A stretch of DNA of 48,565 nt from an uncultured Oscillospiraceae bacterium (GCA_910587505.1 CAJULD010000021.1:1-48565); one strand, 5' to 3'. Positions 15,502 through 24,831 are shown, counted from the stretch's first letter. The notes: generated by a model not told the origin, from the letters alone. Numbers and translations: made by a program.

Positions 15502-18075
15502 ATGAATACGATCAAGAAGCGGGCGGCCGCGCTGCTCCTCGCCCTGGCCATGACGCTGAGCCTGGCGGCCTGCGGCAAGGAGAAGGACGACGCCCAGCAG
15601 CTCTCCGGCACGGTGTACGTGCCCCGGTTCATCGACCTGGACCTGGAGAGTCTGGGGAAGAACTACGACATGGACAGCGGCTGCACCGACGGGACCAACG
15701 TGTACCTGCTGGTTTCCGTCTACCCCGATTACGAGGCCGGGGAGGAGGGAGATGTGCGGGAAACCATCATCCGCATTCCTCTGGACGGGGGGGAACCGGC
15801 GGAGCTGGAGGGCTTCCGTCACGACGCGGTCCAGCTCCCGGAGGGCTACGACCAGTCCAGCTCCTACCTCAGGGACATCCGCGCCGGCGCGGACGGCTCG
15901 CTGTGGCTGGAGGAGAATACCTACGCCTACTCCTACGATCTGCCGGAGGACTTTGATCCCGAGACGGACCAGATGTGGAACTATGAGCAGAAGGAGAGCA
16001 TCAATCTGGAATATCAGGTCCAGCTGGATTCCACCGGCACGGAGATCACCCGCATCGACACCAGCAATCTGGCGGAGAAGGCGGGGATCGAGGGTGGTCT
16101 GTACTCCGACGGCACCATGTTTGACAAGGACGGGGATCTGTTCGTCAGCGCCGAGCAGAAGCTGGTGGTGCTGGATTCCGACATGAACGTCCGCTTCACC
16201 CTGGAGGACGAAAGCATGTGGGGCGGCAATCTGGTGACGCTGTCGGACGGCAGCGTGGGCACCATGACCACCGTCAACGACCCGGCCAATCAGACCTATT
16301 CCCGCCAGCTGCGCACCGTTGACAAGGCCGGTAAGAAGTGGGGGGAGGCCTACGATCTGCCCCAGAACGCCTACGAGGTCTATCCCGGCGGCGGAGATTA
16401 CCTCTTCTATTATAAGAACGGCGAGACCCTCTATGGTTACCGGGCCGAGGTGGAGGAGGGGGAGGAGCACGGCGAGCGGCTGCTGAGCTGGCTGGACGCC
16501 GACATCGACTCCGACAGCATCCAGTTCTTTTCCTTCCTGCCGGACGGCCGGGTGGTGGTGATGACCCGCTCCTGGTACAGCAGCGACGGCCCGGAGGTCA
16601 ATCTGGCCATCCTGACCGCTACCCCCAGAAGCGAGCTGCCGGAGAAGGTCACCCTGACCTACGCCACCATGTATCTGGGACAGGATGAGCGCAACAGGAT
16701 CATCGACTTCAATAAGAACAGCACCACCCACCGGATCGAGGTGACGGACTACTCCGAGTACCGCACCGAGGAGGACTACGACGCCGGCGTCACCAAGCTG
16801 AACACCGAGATCCTGGCCGGCAACGTGCCGGATATCATCAGCGTCAGCAACCTTCCCCTGCGGCAGTACGGAGCCAGGGGAATCCTGGAGGACCTGTGGC
16901 CCTATATCGACGGCGACGCGGATATCAGCCGGGAAAAGCTGATGGACCGGGTGTTTACCGCCGTTGAGCAGGAGGGCCGGCTCTATCAGGTATTTGACGC
17001 CTTCACCATCCATACCATCATCGGCGCCACCGGTGTGGTGGGCGAGGACATGGGATGGACCATGCAGGAGTTCCAGAACGCGCTCTCCTCCATGCCCGAC
17101 GGATGTATGCCCTTCGGCGAGGGAACCACCAAAAGTCAGATGCTCACCGTGCTGCTCAACCAGAACCTGGACAGCTTTGTGGACTGGGAGACCGGTAAGT
17201 GCAGCTTTGACGGAGATTCCTTCAAGACGGCCCTGGCCTTCTGCAACCAGTTCCCGGCGGAATTTGACTACGAAAACTATGAATACAGCGAAGACGACAG
17301 CGATCCCGCCCGCATTGCCGACGGCCGGCAGATGCTGCTTCAGGAAACCCTGAGCGATTTCCGGAGCATCCAGCTGCTGGAGGCCATGTTTGGCGGACCG
17401 GAGGCCCTGAACCATTTTTACCTGAACTATGATTACAGCACCTCCGGGGGATACTCGATCGTCGTTTCAGGTTCCGCTTCCAGCCCGGCCGCCAGACTGG
17501 ACGGGGACAACCGGGAGAGCAACCGCCTGATTCCCGGCCGGTACATCACCTTCAAGGGATATCCCATGGAGGACGGCAGCTGCGGCAGCAGCTTTTCCAT
17601 CAGCGACGGGGTAGCCATGTCCAGCACCTGCAAGGACAAGGAGGCCGCCTGGTCCTTCATGCGCCAGCTGCTGCTGCCTCAGGAAGAGGAGGAGGGCGGC
17701 TTTGGCTACCGCTGGGGCTTCCCCGTGAACAAGGCGGACTTTGAGAAGATGGCGGAAGAGTCCATGAAAGTGGAGTACATGACCGACGGCGAGGGCAATC
17801 AGGTCCTGGACACGGAGGGCAACCCCATTCAGGAGAGCAGGGGCGGCTGGTCCTGGTCCTCCCTGGATATCGACATCCAGGCTACCACACAGGGGGAGTA
17901 CGACCAGATCATGGAGCTGTACAACGCCATCGACTCTGTTTCCGGCTACGATACCAGGATTGCCGAGATCGTCAACGACGTGGCGGGCAGCTACTTCGCC
18001 GGCGACAAGTCTCTGGAGGACGCCGTGGGCCTCATTCAGAACCGTGTGAACACCTATGTCAATGAAAACCGTTAA
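15502..18075 (+). CDS. Large extracellular solute-binding lipoprotein, copy 2
   Basis: 857 residues, colinear paralogue of the preceding gene. Signal peptide with lipobox LAAC; beta-rich N-terminal domain with the same landmarks (VVLDSDMNVRFTLED, then NAYEVYPGGGDYLFYY); binding domain from about residue 375 (LPEKVTLTYATMYLGQDERNRIIDF, then LNTEILAGNVPDIISVSNLPLRQYGARGILEDLWPYIDG split over adjacent residues). It lacks the acidic insert of copy 1 and instead carries an extra loop near 610-680 before the shared GSCGSSFSI segment. AAGGAGG precedes the ATG. The 3' end overlaps the first permease gene, so it is part of the transport operon. Two paralogous receptors suggest two ligands or two glycan sizes. 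Confidence 0.87.
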   Translation: MNTIKKRAAALLLALAMTLSLAACGKEKDDAQQLSGTVYVPRFIDLDLESLGKNYDMDSGCTDGTNVYLLVSVYPDYEAGEEGDVRETIIRIPLDGGEPAELEGFRHDAVQLPEGYDQSSSYLRDIRAGADGSLWLEENTYAYSYDLPEDFDPETDQMWNYEQKESINLEYQVQLDSTGTEITRIDTSNLAEKAGIEGGLYSDGTMFDKDGDLFVSAEQKLVVLDSDMNVRFTLEDESMWGGNLVTLSDGSVGTMTTVNDPANQTYSRQLRTVDKAGKKWGEAYDLPQNAYEVYPGGGDYLFYYKNGETLYGYRAEVEEGEEHGERLLSWLDADIDSDSIQFFSFLPDGRVVVMTRSWYSSDGPEVNLAILTATPRSELPEKVTLTYATMYLGQDERNRIIDFNKNSTTHRIEVTDYSEYRTEEDYDAGVTKLNTEILAGNVPDIISVSNLPLRQYGARGILEDLWPYIDGDADISREKLMDRVFTAVEQEGRLYQVFDAFTIHTIIGATGVVGEDMGWTMQEFQNALSSMPDGCMPFGEGTTKSQMLTVLLNQNLDSFVDWETGKCSFDGDSFKTALAFCNQFPAEFDYENYEYSEDDSDPARIADGRQMLLQETLSDFRSIQLLEAMFGGPEALNHFYLNYDYSTSGGYSIVVSGSASSPAARLDGDNRESNRLIPGRYITFKGYPMEDGSCGSSFSISDGVAMSSTCKDKEAAWSFMRQLLLPQEEEEGGFGYRWGFPVNKADFEKMAEESMKVEYMTDGEGNQVLDTEGNPIQESRGGWSWSSLDIDIQATTQGEYDQIMELYNAIDSVSGYDTRIAEIVNDVAGSYFAGDKSLEDAVGLIQNRVNTYVNENR

Positions 18076-18994
18076 GGAAAAAAAAGCAAAGTCCCGAACG
18101 GGGGGGAACGGGAAGGTCCCGCGGGAGCGCGGCGGCAGGCTGCCGGACGTCATGCGCTCCGTGGCCTTCCTGACCCCCAGCGTTCTGGGGGTGGCGGTAT
18201 TCTTCATCCTGCCCTTTATGGTAGTAGTGTACTACTCTGTCATCCGCTCGCCCATGAATCCGGACTTTGTGTTTCTGGACAACTTCAAGACTGTCCTGCA
18301 AAACTCTTCTTTCCGCACGGCCGCCAAAAACACCGCCATGTTTTCCGCCATTGCGGTGCCGCTGGCCGTGGTGCTCAGTCTGAGCCTGGCGCTGATGCTG
18401 GAGTGCCGGATCCCCTGCAAGAGCCTGCTGCGCACCTTCTTTCTCAGCCCCATGATGGTGCCGGTGGCGTCGGTGGTGCTCATCTGGCAGGTGGTGTTCC
18501 ACTACCGGGGGACGCTGAACGTCATCACGGAGGGGTTCGGCGCGGACGCCGTGGACTGGCTGAACAGTCCCTACTGCCTGCTGGTGATCGTGGTGCTGTT
18601 CCTGTGGAAGAATCTGGGCTACAACATGATCCTCTTTATGGCGGCGCTGAACAACATTCCCAAAGAGCTGCTGGAGGTGGCGGACGTGGAGGGGGCCTCC
18701 GCGGCCCATAAGTTCTTCAACATCAAGCTCCGCTATCTGTCGCCCACGGTGCTGTTCGTGGCGATTTTGTCCATCATCAACTCCTTTAAGGTCTTCCGGG
18801 AGATCTATCTGCTGACGGGGGACTATCCCTACGACGGGCTGTACATGATGCAGCATTTCATGAACAACACCTTCAATAACCTGGACTATCAGAAGATGTC
18901 CTCGGCGGCGGTGCTGATGGCTCTGGTGATGGTGGCGCTCATCGCGCTGCTGTTCAAGGTGGAGGACATTTTTGGGAAGGACGTCGAGGGATAG
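18056..18994 (+). CDS. Sugar ABC transporter permease (MalF/UgpA type)
   Basis: 312 residues with a basic N-terminus and six membrane segments from about residue 35. It forms half of the membrane channel of a CUT1-type sugar importer. The permease EAA loop is visible as EVADVEGASAAHKFFNIKLRYLSP, where the ATPase docks. FLTPSVLGVAVFFILPF at the start and the F-x-DNF segment before the second helix fit the MalF/UgpA side. It begins inside the 3' end of the binding-protein gene (20-base overlap; ATG two codons later is an alternative start), implying coupled expression. Confidence 0.9.
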   Translation: MSMKTVKEKKAKSRTGGNGKVPRERGGRLPDVMRSVAFLTPSVLGVAVFFILPFMVVVYYSVIRSPMNPDFVFLDNFKTVLQNSSFRTAAKNTAMFSAIAVPLAVVLSLSLALMLECRIPCKSLLRTFFLSPMMVPVASVVLIWQVVFHYRGTLNVITEGFGADAVDWLNSPYCLLVIVVLFLWKNLGYNMILFMAALNNIPKELLEVADVEGASAAHKFFNIKLRYLSPTVLFVAILSIINSFKVFREIYLLTGDYPYDGLYMMQHFMNNTFNNLDYQKMSSAAVLMALVMVALIALLFKVEDIFGKDVEG

Positions 18995-19100
18995 TCAAAA
19001 AAGATGGCGCATCTTCTTTGAGAGCGAAGGGCCGGGCCGGGCGCGGCCCGCAAAGTGCTTTTTCGACGTACATGCCGCCGAAAAGTCGATTCCAATATAT

Positions 19101-19121
19101 TTTGCCGCTCCGGCGGCAAAA
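19101..19121 (+). other. Perfect hairpin between the permease genes
   Basis: TTTTGCCGC/GCGGCAAAA with a short loop, 18 bases before the second permease start. No T-run follows, so it is more likely an mRNA stability or spacing element than a terminator. A GGGCCG/CGGCCC stem lies just upstream (about 19028-19050). Confidence 0.5.
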
Positions 19122-19138
19122 CTCCTGCGGAGGACCCT

Positions 19139-20026
19139 ATGAAAAAGAAACGCTATTTCGGGCGCTTTACTCTGACGCTGCTGGCGGCGTTTTTCGCGCT
19201 GTGGTTCCTCATGCCCACGGTGCTGACCATCTCCAATTCCTTCATGACTCAGTCGGAAATCAGCGCCAACTACGGCAAGGTGTTCGCCAACGTCTCCGGC
19301 AGCGGCGGAAAGGCCTATATCGCCGATACCGTCAACCTGAAGTTCATTCCGGACAAGGTGAGCTTCAACCAGTACATATCCGTGCTGATCCGCAGCCCGG
19401 ACTATCTGCTGAAATTCTGGAATTCCGTGATCCTGGTGGTGCCCATTGTGCTGCTGCAATTGGCGGTGGCGTCCATTACGGCCTACGGCTTCACCCGGTG
19501 GCGGGGGAAGGTCCGCTCCTTCCTGTTTTTCTTCTACGTGATATTGATGCTGATGCCCACTCAGGTCACCCTGGTGCCCAACTATCTGGTCAGCGATTGG
19601 GTGGGGATTCTCAATACCCGCTGGGCCGTCATCCTGCCGGGGGCTTTTGCCCCCTTTTCCGTGTTCCTGCTGACCAAATCCATGCGGCGTATTCCCGCCT
19701 CCCTGATCGAGGCGGCCAAGCTGGACGGTTCCAGCGAGTGGCAGATTTTCAAGGATATCTGCCTCCCTCAGTGCCGCAGCGCCCTGTATTCCATTGCCAT
19801 ACTGGTGTTCATCGACTACTGGAACATGGTGGAGCAGCCCATCATCCTGCTGCCCAACGCGGATTTGCAGCCCCTGAGTGTGTACCTGTCCACCATCAAC
19901 ACCAGCGAGGTCGGCCTGGCCTTCGCCATCGCCACCATCTACATGGTGCCCTCCCTGCTGCTGTTCCTCCACGGCGAGGACTACCTCGTGGAGGGAATCG
20001 CGCATCAGGGCTCGGTGAAGGGATGA
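19139..20026 (+). CDS. Sugar ABC transporter permease (MalG/UgpE type)
   Basis: 295 residues, six membrane spans, second half of the CUT1 importer channel. The EAA loop reads EAAKLDGSSEWQIFKDICLPQCRSA. MPTQVTLVPNYLVSDWVGILNTRWAVILP and FAPFSVFLLTKSMR are typical of the MalG side. The start at 19139 follows GGAGG by six bases; upstream in-frame codons lie in the hairpin-rich gap. A periplasm-like loop between the first two helices (about residues 35-95) is longer than usual. It follows permease 1 by 144 bases. Confidence 0.9.
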   Translation: MKKKRYFGRFTLTLLAAFFALWFLMPTVLTISNSFMTQSEISANYGKVFANVSGSGGKAYIADTVNLKFIPDKVSFNQYISVLIRSPDYLLKFWNSVILVVPIVLLQLAVASITAYGFTRWRGKVRSFLFFFYVILMLMPTQVTLVPNYLVSDWVGILNTRWAVILPGAFAPFSVFLLTKSMRRIPASLIEAAKLDGSSEWQIFKDICLPQCRSALYSIAILVFIDYWNMVEQPIILLPNADLQPLSVYLSTINTSEVGLAFAIATIYMVPSLLLFLHGEDYLVEGIAHQGSVKG

Positions 20027-20048
20027 TTTGTGTCTGTGCGCTGCATGC

Positions 20049-20088
20049 CCTGCTTTTTTGGAAAGAAAAAGCAGGCAAAAAGAACTTT
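20049..20088 (+). repeat. Dispersed intergenic hairpin, copy at 20.05 kb
   Basis: Stem CCTGCTTTTT/AAAAAGCAGG, then CAAAAAGAACTTTTG. Best-formed member of the family described at 9106-9144. Confidence 0.5.
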
Positions 20089-20209
20089 TGAGAATTGTAC
20101 TTTTTTACCTCGTAAGAGCTGCAACGCGAAAGTCGAATATCTTCCGCGTTTTTGCAGGGCTCCCCGCGGCATTTGCCGACCCCACTCCAGTTGAAAGGAC
20201 GATGCTTCT

Positions 20210-22315
20210 ATGGAAGTAAAGGAAAAATCCAAAAAGAGGGAACTTATCAAAACCATCGCCATCATCTTCCTGACGGTGCTGCTGGTGCTGACCTTCTTTT
20301 CCGGAACGATTATGAATTACTCCCTGCCCGAGGTGGCCACGCAACTGGTCTCCTCCGGCACCATCAACGCGAAGATTCGGGGCAGCGGGACCATCGCCGC
20401 CAACGAGAGCTATGAGGTCAACCTCAAACAGACCCGCGAGATTCGCTCCGTCTGCGTCAAGGTGGGCGACAAGGTGGAGGAGGGCGATCTGCTCTTTGTC
20501 CTGGGCGACCTGGAGAGCGAGGAACTCCGGGCTGCCCAGGAGGCGCTGGATAAGGCGCGGATTGACTATCAGAAGCAGTTTCTGGAGCTCTCCAAGGGTT
20601 ATGCCAGCGACGATCTGAGCATCAAGACCCTCCGGGAGGACCTGGAGAAGGCTTACGCCCAGCTGGACGCCAACCGGGTGACGGACGAAGAGGTCTCTTA
20701 CGCCAAGGGCGACCTGGCCGCCGCCAAGAGCACCCTTAACCAGATTGAGTATACCATCAAGGAATTAAACGCCCTTGCCGGCGAGAGCGAGGAGTATACC
20801 CAGGCCAAGGCGAAGGTGACCGAGCTGGAGACGAAGATCAAGAGCCTGGAAACCGAGATCGACGGGTATCAGAAAGACCTGGAAGAGCTGGATACCGGGG
20901 CGGACGTAGGTACCGAGCGGAAGATCCAGGACGCCATGGCGGCGCTCAACAGCGCGCAGACAAAATGGAAGAGCGACTGGCTGGCGTATCAAAGTACTAT
21001 ATCTCAGTTACTTACACAAATAGATGGATATGGTTCCCTGAGTTCTTTGCAATATAATGGCGATGGGACTTACAGTTTTAGCACAAACGCCCAGATCGCT
21101 ATTGAAGGATATCTGAGAGAAAAAGAGTTGGGAATTAAGCCGCCATCTACGAATACCGGAGGGAGTCCGGATACAGGCACAGAAGAGGGTCAGGCGCAGG
21201 ACCAGGACGCAGGATATGATTCTTCCTGGAGAACCGCCTATAACGCTCTTCTGGCCGACCAGAACGACGTGGACGCCAAGACCCAGACCCTCCAACGGCT
21301 CCAGCAGGACAGCAACATCTCCTCCGGTTCCTCCTGGGAGCAGCGCCGTACCATTCAGAACAAAATCGATACCGCCAGCGCCGAAATGGCCGCCGTCCGG
21401 CAGGAACTTACCATGGCCCGGCAGAATGCGGACAGTCTCTCCTCCGCCAACGACCAGCTGAAGGGACAGATTCGCCAGCAGGAGGCCCTGCAGCGGCAGC
21501 AGGAGGCGTCCATTACCTCGCTGGAGGCCAACCTGACCGCCCTGCAGGAGAAGCAGACCGCTTATAAAGCCGCCATGGAGACCGTCTCCGCCAAGGAGCG
21601 GGAGCTGGACTCCGCCCTGTCCGGCAAGGACATCGACAAGCAGCTCAACAACCTGAACCTCCAGGCCATGACCCTGGAGATTCAGAAGCAGGAGGAGCTG
21701 GTGGAAAAATATAAGAAGGACTCCGTCAACGCGGAGATCACTTCCCCCGTCTCCGGCGTGGTCAGCGCCATCAACGTGACCGCCGGCAAGGAGAACACTC
21801 CCGATCAGGCCATGGCCGTCATCGACGTGGTGGACCGGGGCTACATCATCAAGGTTCCCGTCACCAGCGAGCAGGCCAAGCAGGTCAAGGTGGGCGACAC
21901 CGCCGAGGTGACCAACTATTACTGGGGCAACGACATTTCCGCCGTGCTGGAGTCCATCGCTCCCGATCCCTCCAGCAGCGGGCAGAAGAAGCTGCTGATC
22001 TTCCGCATCAACGGAGAGATCGACGCGGGTACCAATATCAGCCTGTCCATCGGCCAGCGCAGCGCCAACTTTGACACGATTGTACCCAAGAGCGCCCTAC
22101 GGGAGGACGCCAACGGGAAATTCGTCCTGATTGTCACCAGCAGGAGTACGCCGCTGGGCAACCGCTACACCGCCACCCGGGCCGATGTGCAGGTCCTGGC
22201 GGAGGATGACACCAGCGCCGCCGTTTCCGGTCTGGCCTCCAACGACTATGTCATCACCACGGCCAGCAAGCCGCTGAGCGCCGGCAGTCAGGTGAGGATG
22301 GTGGAGAATCCATGA
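20210..22315 (+). CDS. HlyD/MacA-like membrane fusion (adaptor) protein
   Basis: 701 residues. One N-terminal membrane helix (about 15-33), then a biotinyl-lipoyl half-motif (SGTINAKIRGSGTIAANESYEVN...VKVGDKVEEGDLLFVLGD) and a very long coiled-coil hairpin (about 105-500). The second lipoyl half follows (AEITSPVSGVVSAINVTAGKE), then beta-barrel domains to the C-terminus. Such adaptors normally link MacB-type or RND pumps to the outside. In a Gram-positive they stand on the outer face of the membrane. Here the gene sits inside a sugar-import operon, overlapped by the next gene through ATGA. Residues about 260-335 (20990-21215) come from a distinctly AT-richer stretch with different codon use, suggesting an inserted segment. 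Role in import is unknown. Confidence 0.82.
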   Translation: MEVKEKSKKRELIKTIAIIFLTVLLVLTFFSGTIMNYSLPEVATQLVSSGTINAKIRGSGTIAANESYEVNLKQTREIRSVCVKVGDKVEEGDLLFVLGDLESEELRAAQEALDKARIDYQKQFLELSKGYASDDLSIKTLREDLEKAYAQLDANRVTDEEVSYAKGDLAAAKSTLNQIEYTIKELNALAGESEEYTQAKAKVTELETKIKSLETEIDGYQKDLEELDTGADVGTERKIQDAMAALNSAQTKWKSDWLAYQSTISQLLTQIDGYGSLSSLQYNGDGTYSFSTNAQIAIEGYLREKELGIKPPSTNTGGSPDTGTEEGQAQDQDAGYDSSWRTAYNALLADQNDVDAKTQTLQRLQQDSNISSGSSWEQRRTIQNKIDTASAEMAAVRQELTMARQNADSLSSANDQLKGQIRQQEALQRQQEASITSLEANLTALQEKQTAYKAAMETVSAKERELDSALSGKDIDKQLNNLNLQAMTLEIQKQEELVEKYKKDSVNAEITSPVSGVVSAINVTAGKENTPDQAMAVIDVVDRGYIIKVPVTSEQAKQVKVGDTAEVTNYYWGNDISAVLESIAPDPSSSGQKKLLIFRINGEIDAGTNISLSIGQRSANFDTIVPKSALREDANGKFVLIVTSRSTPLGNRYTATRADVQVLAEDDTSAAVSGLASNDYVITTASKPLSAGSQVRMVENP

Positions 22316-23445
22316 GCCGGCCCCATATTGTCCGGCGGATTGCCGGGGCGGTCCGGAACTTCGGGTTCAAGCAGTGGTTCCTGTTGATTGTGAACGTACT
22401 GCTGGTGGTTGGCTCCATTGCCTGCGCTCTGGGGCTGCGCGTGATTTCCGGTACGCTGGAAACCCTTACCGCGGCGGAGCGGTTCCAGGGGGAGGGGGAG
22501 ATCCGCTTCGCCCAGCTGGCCGTCTTTATGCCGGAGGGGAAGGGCAAGTCGGAGGAGGACATCCAGAGGTTCCGCCAGAGTCTGGACGCGACGCTGGTTG
22601 AGCAGTCCCTGGAGGCCCCGGAGAACGGCAGACTCACCATCGACGCCTACTGCGGCTTTGCCGGCGTTACCGTCAGCTCCGAGAACACCACCGGGACCGC
22701 TGTGAAGGCCGTCGGCGTGGGGGGGGACTTCTTTTACTTCCATCCCCTCACCCTGCTGGGCGGGTCCTATATCCGCTCCGGCGACCTGATGGACGATCTG
22801 GTGGTGCTGGACGAGGAAATGGCCTGGCGGCTGTTCGGCGGGACGGATCTGGCGGGGCTGACCATGTATATCAACGACAAACCCTTCGTGGTCTCCGGGG
22901 TGGTGTCCCGGGAGACGGACTTTGCCACCCAAAAGGCCTACACCGGGGACGGGGGCGTGTACATGTCCTACTCCGCCCTCAGCCGTCTGGTGGAGACCGC
23001 CTCCATTACCTGCTACGAGATCGTCATGCCAAATCCTATCCGGAATTTTGCCAGGGGCATTCTGGAGGACTTCCCCGCCGACGGCGGCGATCTGGTGGAG
23101 AACTCCAGCCGGTACGACCTCTCCCACCTGCTGGAAGTGGCGAAGAGCTTCGCTGAGCGGTCCATGCGCTTGAACGGCGTGATCTATCCCTACTGGGAGA
23201 ATGCGGTCCGGATGACGGAGGACTACGCCGCGCTGCTGCTGGTGCTGGCGGTGCTGCTGGCGCTGTATCCGGCGCTGGGGGCGCTGGTATTGCTTATCCG
23301 GGACATCCGCCGGACCTATCGCTTCGCCAAAGTCCGGATTCCGGAGCAGGTGGATGCGGCGGTGGAGAAACGCCGGGAGGAGCGTCTGGAAAAGGCTTTT
23401 AAGAAAAAAGAGGAGGAGCCCGATGGCGGATCTGAGTCTTCGTAG
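22312..23445 (+). CDS. MacB-like ectodomain membrane protein
   Basis: 377 residues. An N-terminal membrane helix (about 20-42), an extracytoplasmic domain (about 45-290) resembling the MacB periplasmic core (LLGGSYIRSGDLMDDLVVLDEEMAWRLFGGTDLAGLTMYI split by family-like spacing; FVVSGVV), one C-terminal membrane helix (about 300-325) and a basic cytoplasmic tail. A full MacB/FtsX permease has four helices; this has only two, so it probably cannot act as a transporter alone. It overlaps the adaptor gene by ATGA and the ATPase gene by 23 bases, so the three are made together. MacA-like adaptor plus MacB-like ectodomain without MacB's own ATPase is unusual; the nearby ATPase is of the sugar-import type. 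Confidence 0.7.
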   Translation: MSRPHIVRRIAGAVRNFGFKQWFLLIVNVLLVVGSIACALGLRVISGTLETLTAAERFQGEGEIRFAQLAVFMPEGKGKSEEDIQRFRQSLDATLVEQSLEAPENGRLTIDAYCGFAGVTVSSENTTGTAVKAVGVGGDFFYFHPLTLLGGSYIRSGDLMDDLVVLDEEMAWRLFGGTDLAGLTMYINDKPFVVSGVVSRETDFATQKAYTGDGGVYMSYSALSRLVETASITCYEIVMPNPIRNFARGILEDFPADGGDLVENSSRYDLSHLLEVAKSFAERSMRLNGVIYPYWENAVRMTEDYAALLLVLAVLLALYPALGALVLLIRDIRRTYRFAKVRIPEQVDAAVEKRREERLEKAFKKKEEEPDGGSESS

Positions 23446-24676
23446 TGTAAAAAAGGTATATGACAACACGGTAGTGGCGGTGCAGTCCTTTGATCTGGAG
23501 ATTGCCGACAAGGAGTTTATCGTTCTGGTAGGGCCCTCCGGCTGCGGCAAGTCCACCACCCTGCGGATGGTGGCGGGGCTGGAGGAGATCACCGCGGGGG
23601 AAATCTATATCGCCGGCCGGAAAGTGAACACCGTGCCTCCCAAGGACCGGGATATCGCCATGGTGTTCCAGAACTACGCCCTGTATCCCCATATGACCGT
23701 CTATGACAACATTGCCTACGGCCTGCGGCTGCGAAAGTTTCCCAAGCGGGTCATCGACCAGAAGGTCCGGGAGGCGGCGGAAATTCTGGATATTTCGGAG
23801 CTCCTCAAGCGAAAGCCCAAGGCTCTCTCCGGCGGCCAGCGGCAGCGGGTGGCCATTGGCCGGGCCATTGTCCGGGAGCCCCAGGTGTTCCTGATGGATG
23901 AACCCCTTTCCAATCTGGACGCCAAGCTGCGCAACCAGATGCGCTCCGAGATTATCAAGCTGCGGCAGAAGGTGAACACCACCTTTATTTACGTCACCCA
24001 TGACCAGACCGAGGCCATGACCCTGGGGGACCGGATCGTCATCATGAAGGAGGGCTTTGTCCAGCAGGTGGGCACGCCCCAGGAGGTGTTCCATCATCCG
24101 GCCAACCTGTTTGTGGCGGGCTTCATCGGTACGCCGCAGATGAATATTTTTGACGCCCGGCTGGTCCGGGAGGACGGGCGCTGCTTTGTGGAGCTGGGAA
24201 ACGCGCGGGTTCAGCTTCCGGCGGAAAAAACCGCCCGCCTCCTGGCGGGCGGCGTGGAGTCCCAGCCGGTGAAGCTGGGACTGCGGCCCGAGCATCTGAT
24301 GCTGACGGAGGAGGATAACGCCGTTTATGCCAGCGTGGACGTGACGGAGATGATGGGCAGCGCGGTCCATATCCACCTGAGCGCCTGCGGACAGGACGTG
24401 GTTGTCGTCGTGCCCCTGGGGGAGGAGGAAGAGGAGACGGCGCTGCCCATGGGCCAGCCGGTCCGATTTACCTTCCGGGGCAGCGCGGCCCATCTGTTCG
24501 ACGTGGAGAGCGGCTGCAATCTGGAGTACCGGCAGCCGCCCGCGCCGGAGCCCCCTCCGGAGGAACCGGCCCCCGCGGAAGAGGAGGCGGCGCCCGAAGC
24601 GGGAGAGGCGGCGGAAGCTTCTGAAGAGGCGATTCCCGTTCCTGCGCCTCCGCCGGGCGACCCGTTTACGGAGTAA
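23423..24676 (+). CDS. Sugar-import ABC ATPase (MalK/UgpC/MsmK type)
   Basis: 417 residues. It hydrolyses ATP to drive the permease pair. Walker A GPSGCGKST (37-45), Q-loop VFQNYALYP, signature LSGGQRQRVAIGRA (135-148), Walker B VFLMDEPLSNLDAK (155-168) and switch His in YVTHDQTEAMTLGD are complete. The regulatory TOBE-type domain (about 235-370) contains LGLRPEHLML, as in MalK/UgpC. The start ATG at 23423 follows GAGGAGG. Residues 372-417 form a Pro/Glu/Ala-rich tail not normally found in this family. Last gene of the operon before a strong terminator. Confidence 0.93.
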   Translation: MADLSLRSVKKVYDNTVVAVQSFDLEIADKEFIVLVGPSGCGKSTTLRMVAGLEEITAGEIYIAGRKVNTVPPKDRDIAMVFQNYALYPHMTVYDNIAYGLRLRKFPKRVIDQKVREAAEILDISELLKRKPKALSGGQRQRVAIGRAIVREPQVFLMDEPLSNLDAKLRNQMRSEIIKLRQKVNTTFIYVTHDQTEAMTLGDRIVIMKEGFVQQVGTPQEVFHHPANLFVAGFIGTPQMNIFDARLVREDGRCFVELGNARVQLPAEKTARLLAGGVESQPVKLGLRPEHLMLTEEDNAVYASVDVTEMMGSAVHIHLSACGQDVVVVVPLGEEEEETALPMGQPVRFTFRGSAAHLFDVESGCNLEYRQPPAPEPPPEEPAPAEEEAAPEAGEAAEASEEAIPVPAPPPGDPFTE

Positions 24677-24732
24677 AAGCACAGCAGGGGCGCTGCTCCT
24701 GCATCCCGCCGGCCTTTGAAAAGGCTGGAGCG

Positions 24733-24774
24733 AAAAATCAGCGGCAGGGCGTAAGCCCTGCCGCTGATTTTTCG
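24733..24774 (+). terminator. Strong bidirectional terminator
   Basis: A perfect 18-bp stem (AAAAATCAGCGGCAGGGC and its complement) with a GTAA loop and T-runs on both strands. It ends the transport operon and can also serve the converging NTPase gene. Confidence 0.9.
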
Positions 24775-24831
24775 GTTTTGGTTCAGATGATTCGGTTTTC
24801 CGCGGGAATCAATCCGGGGAGGACCGCATCG

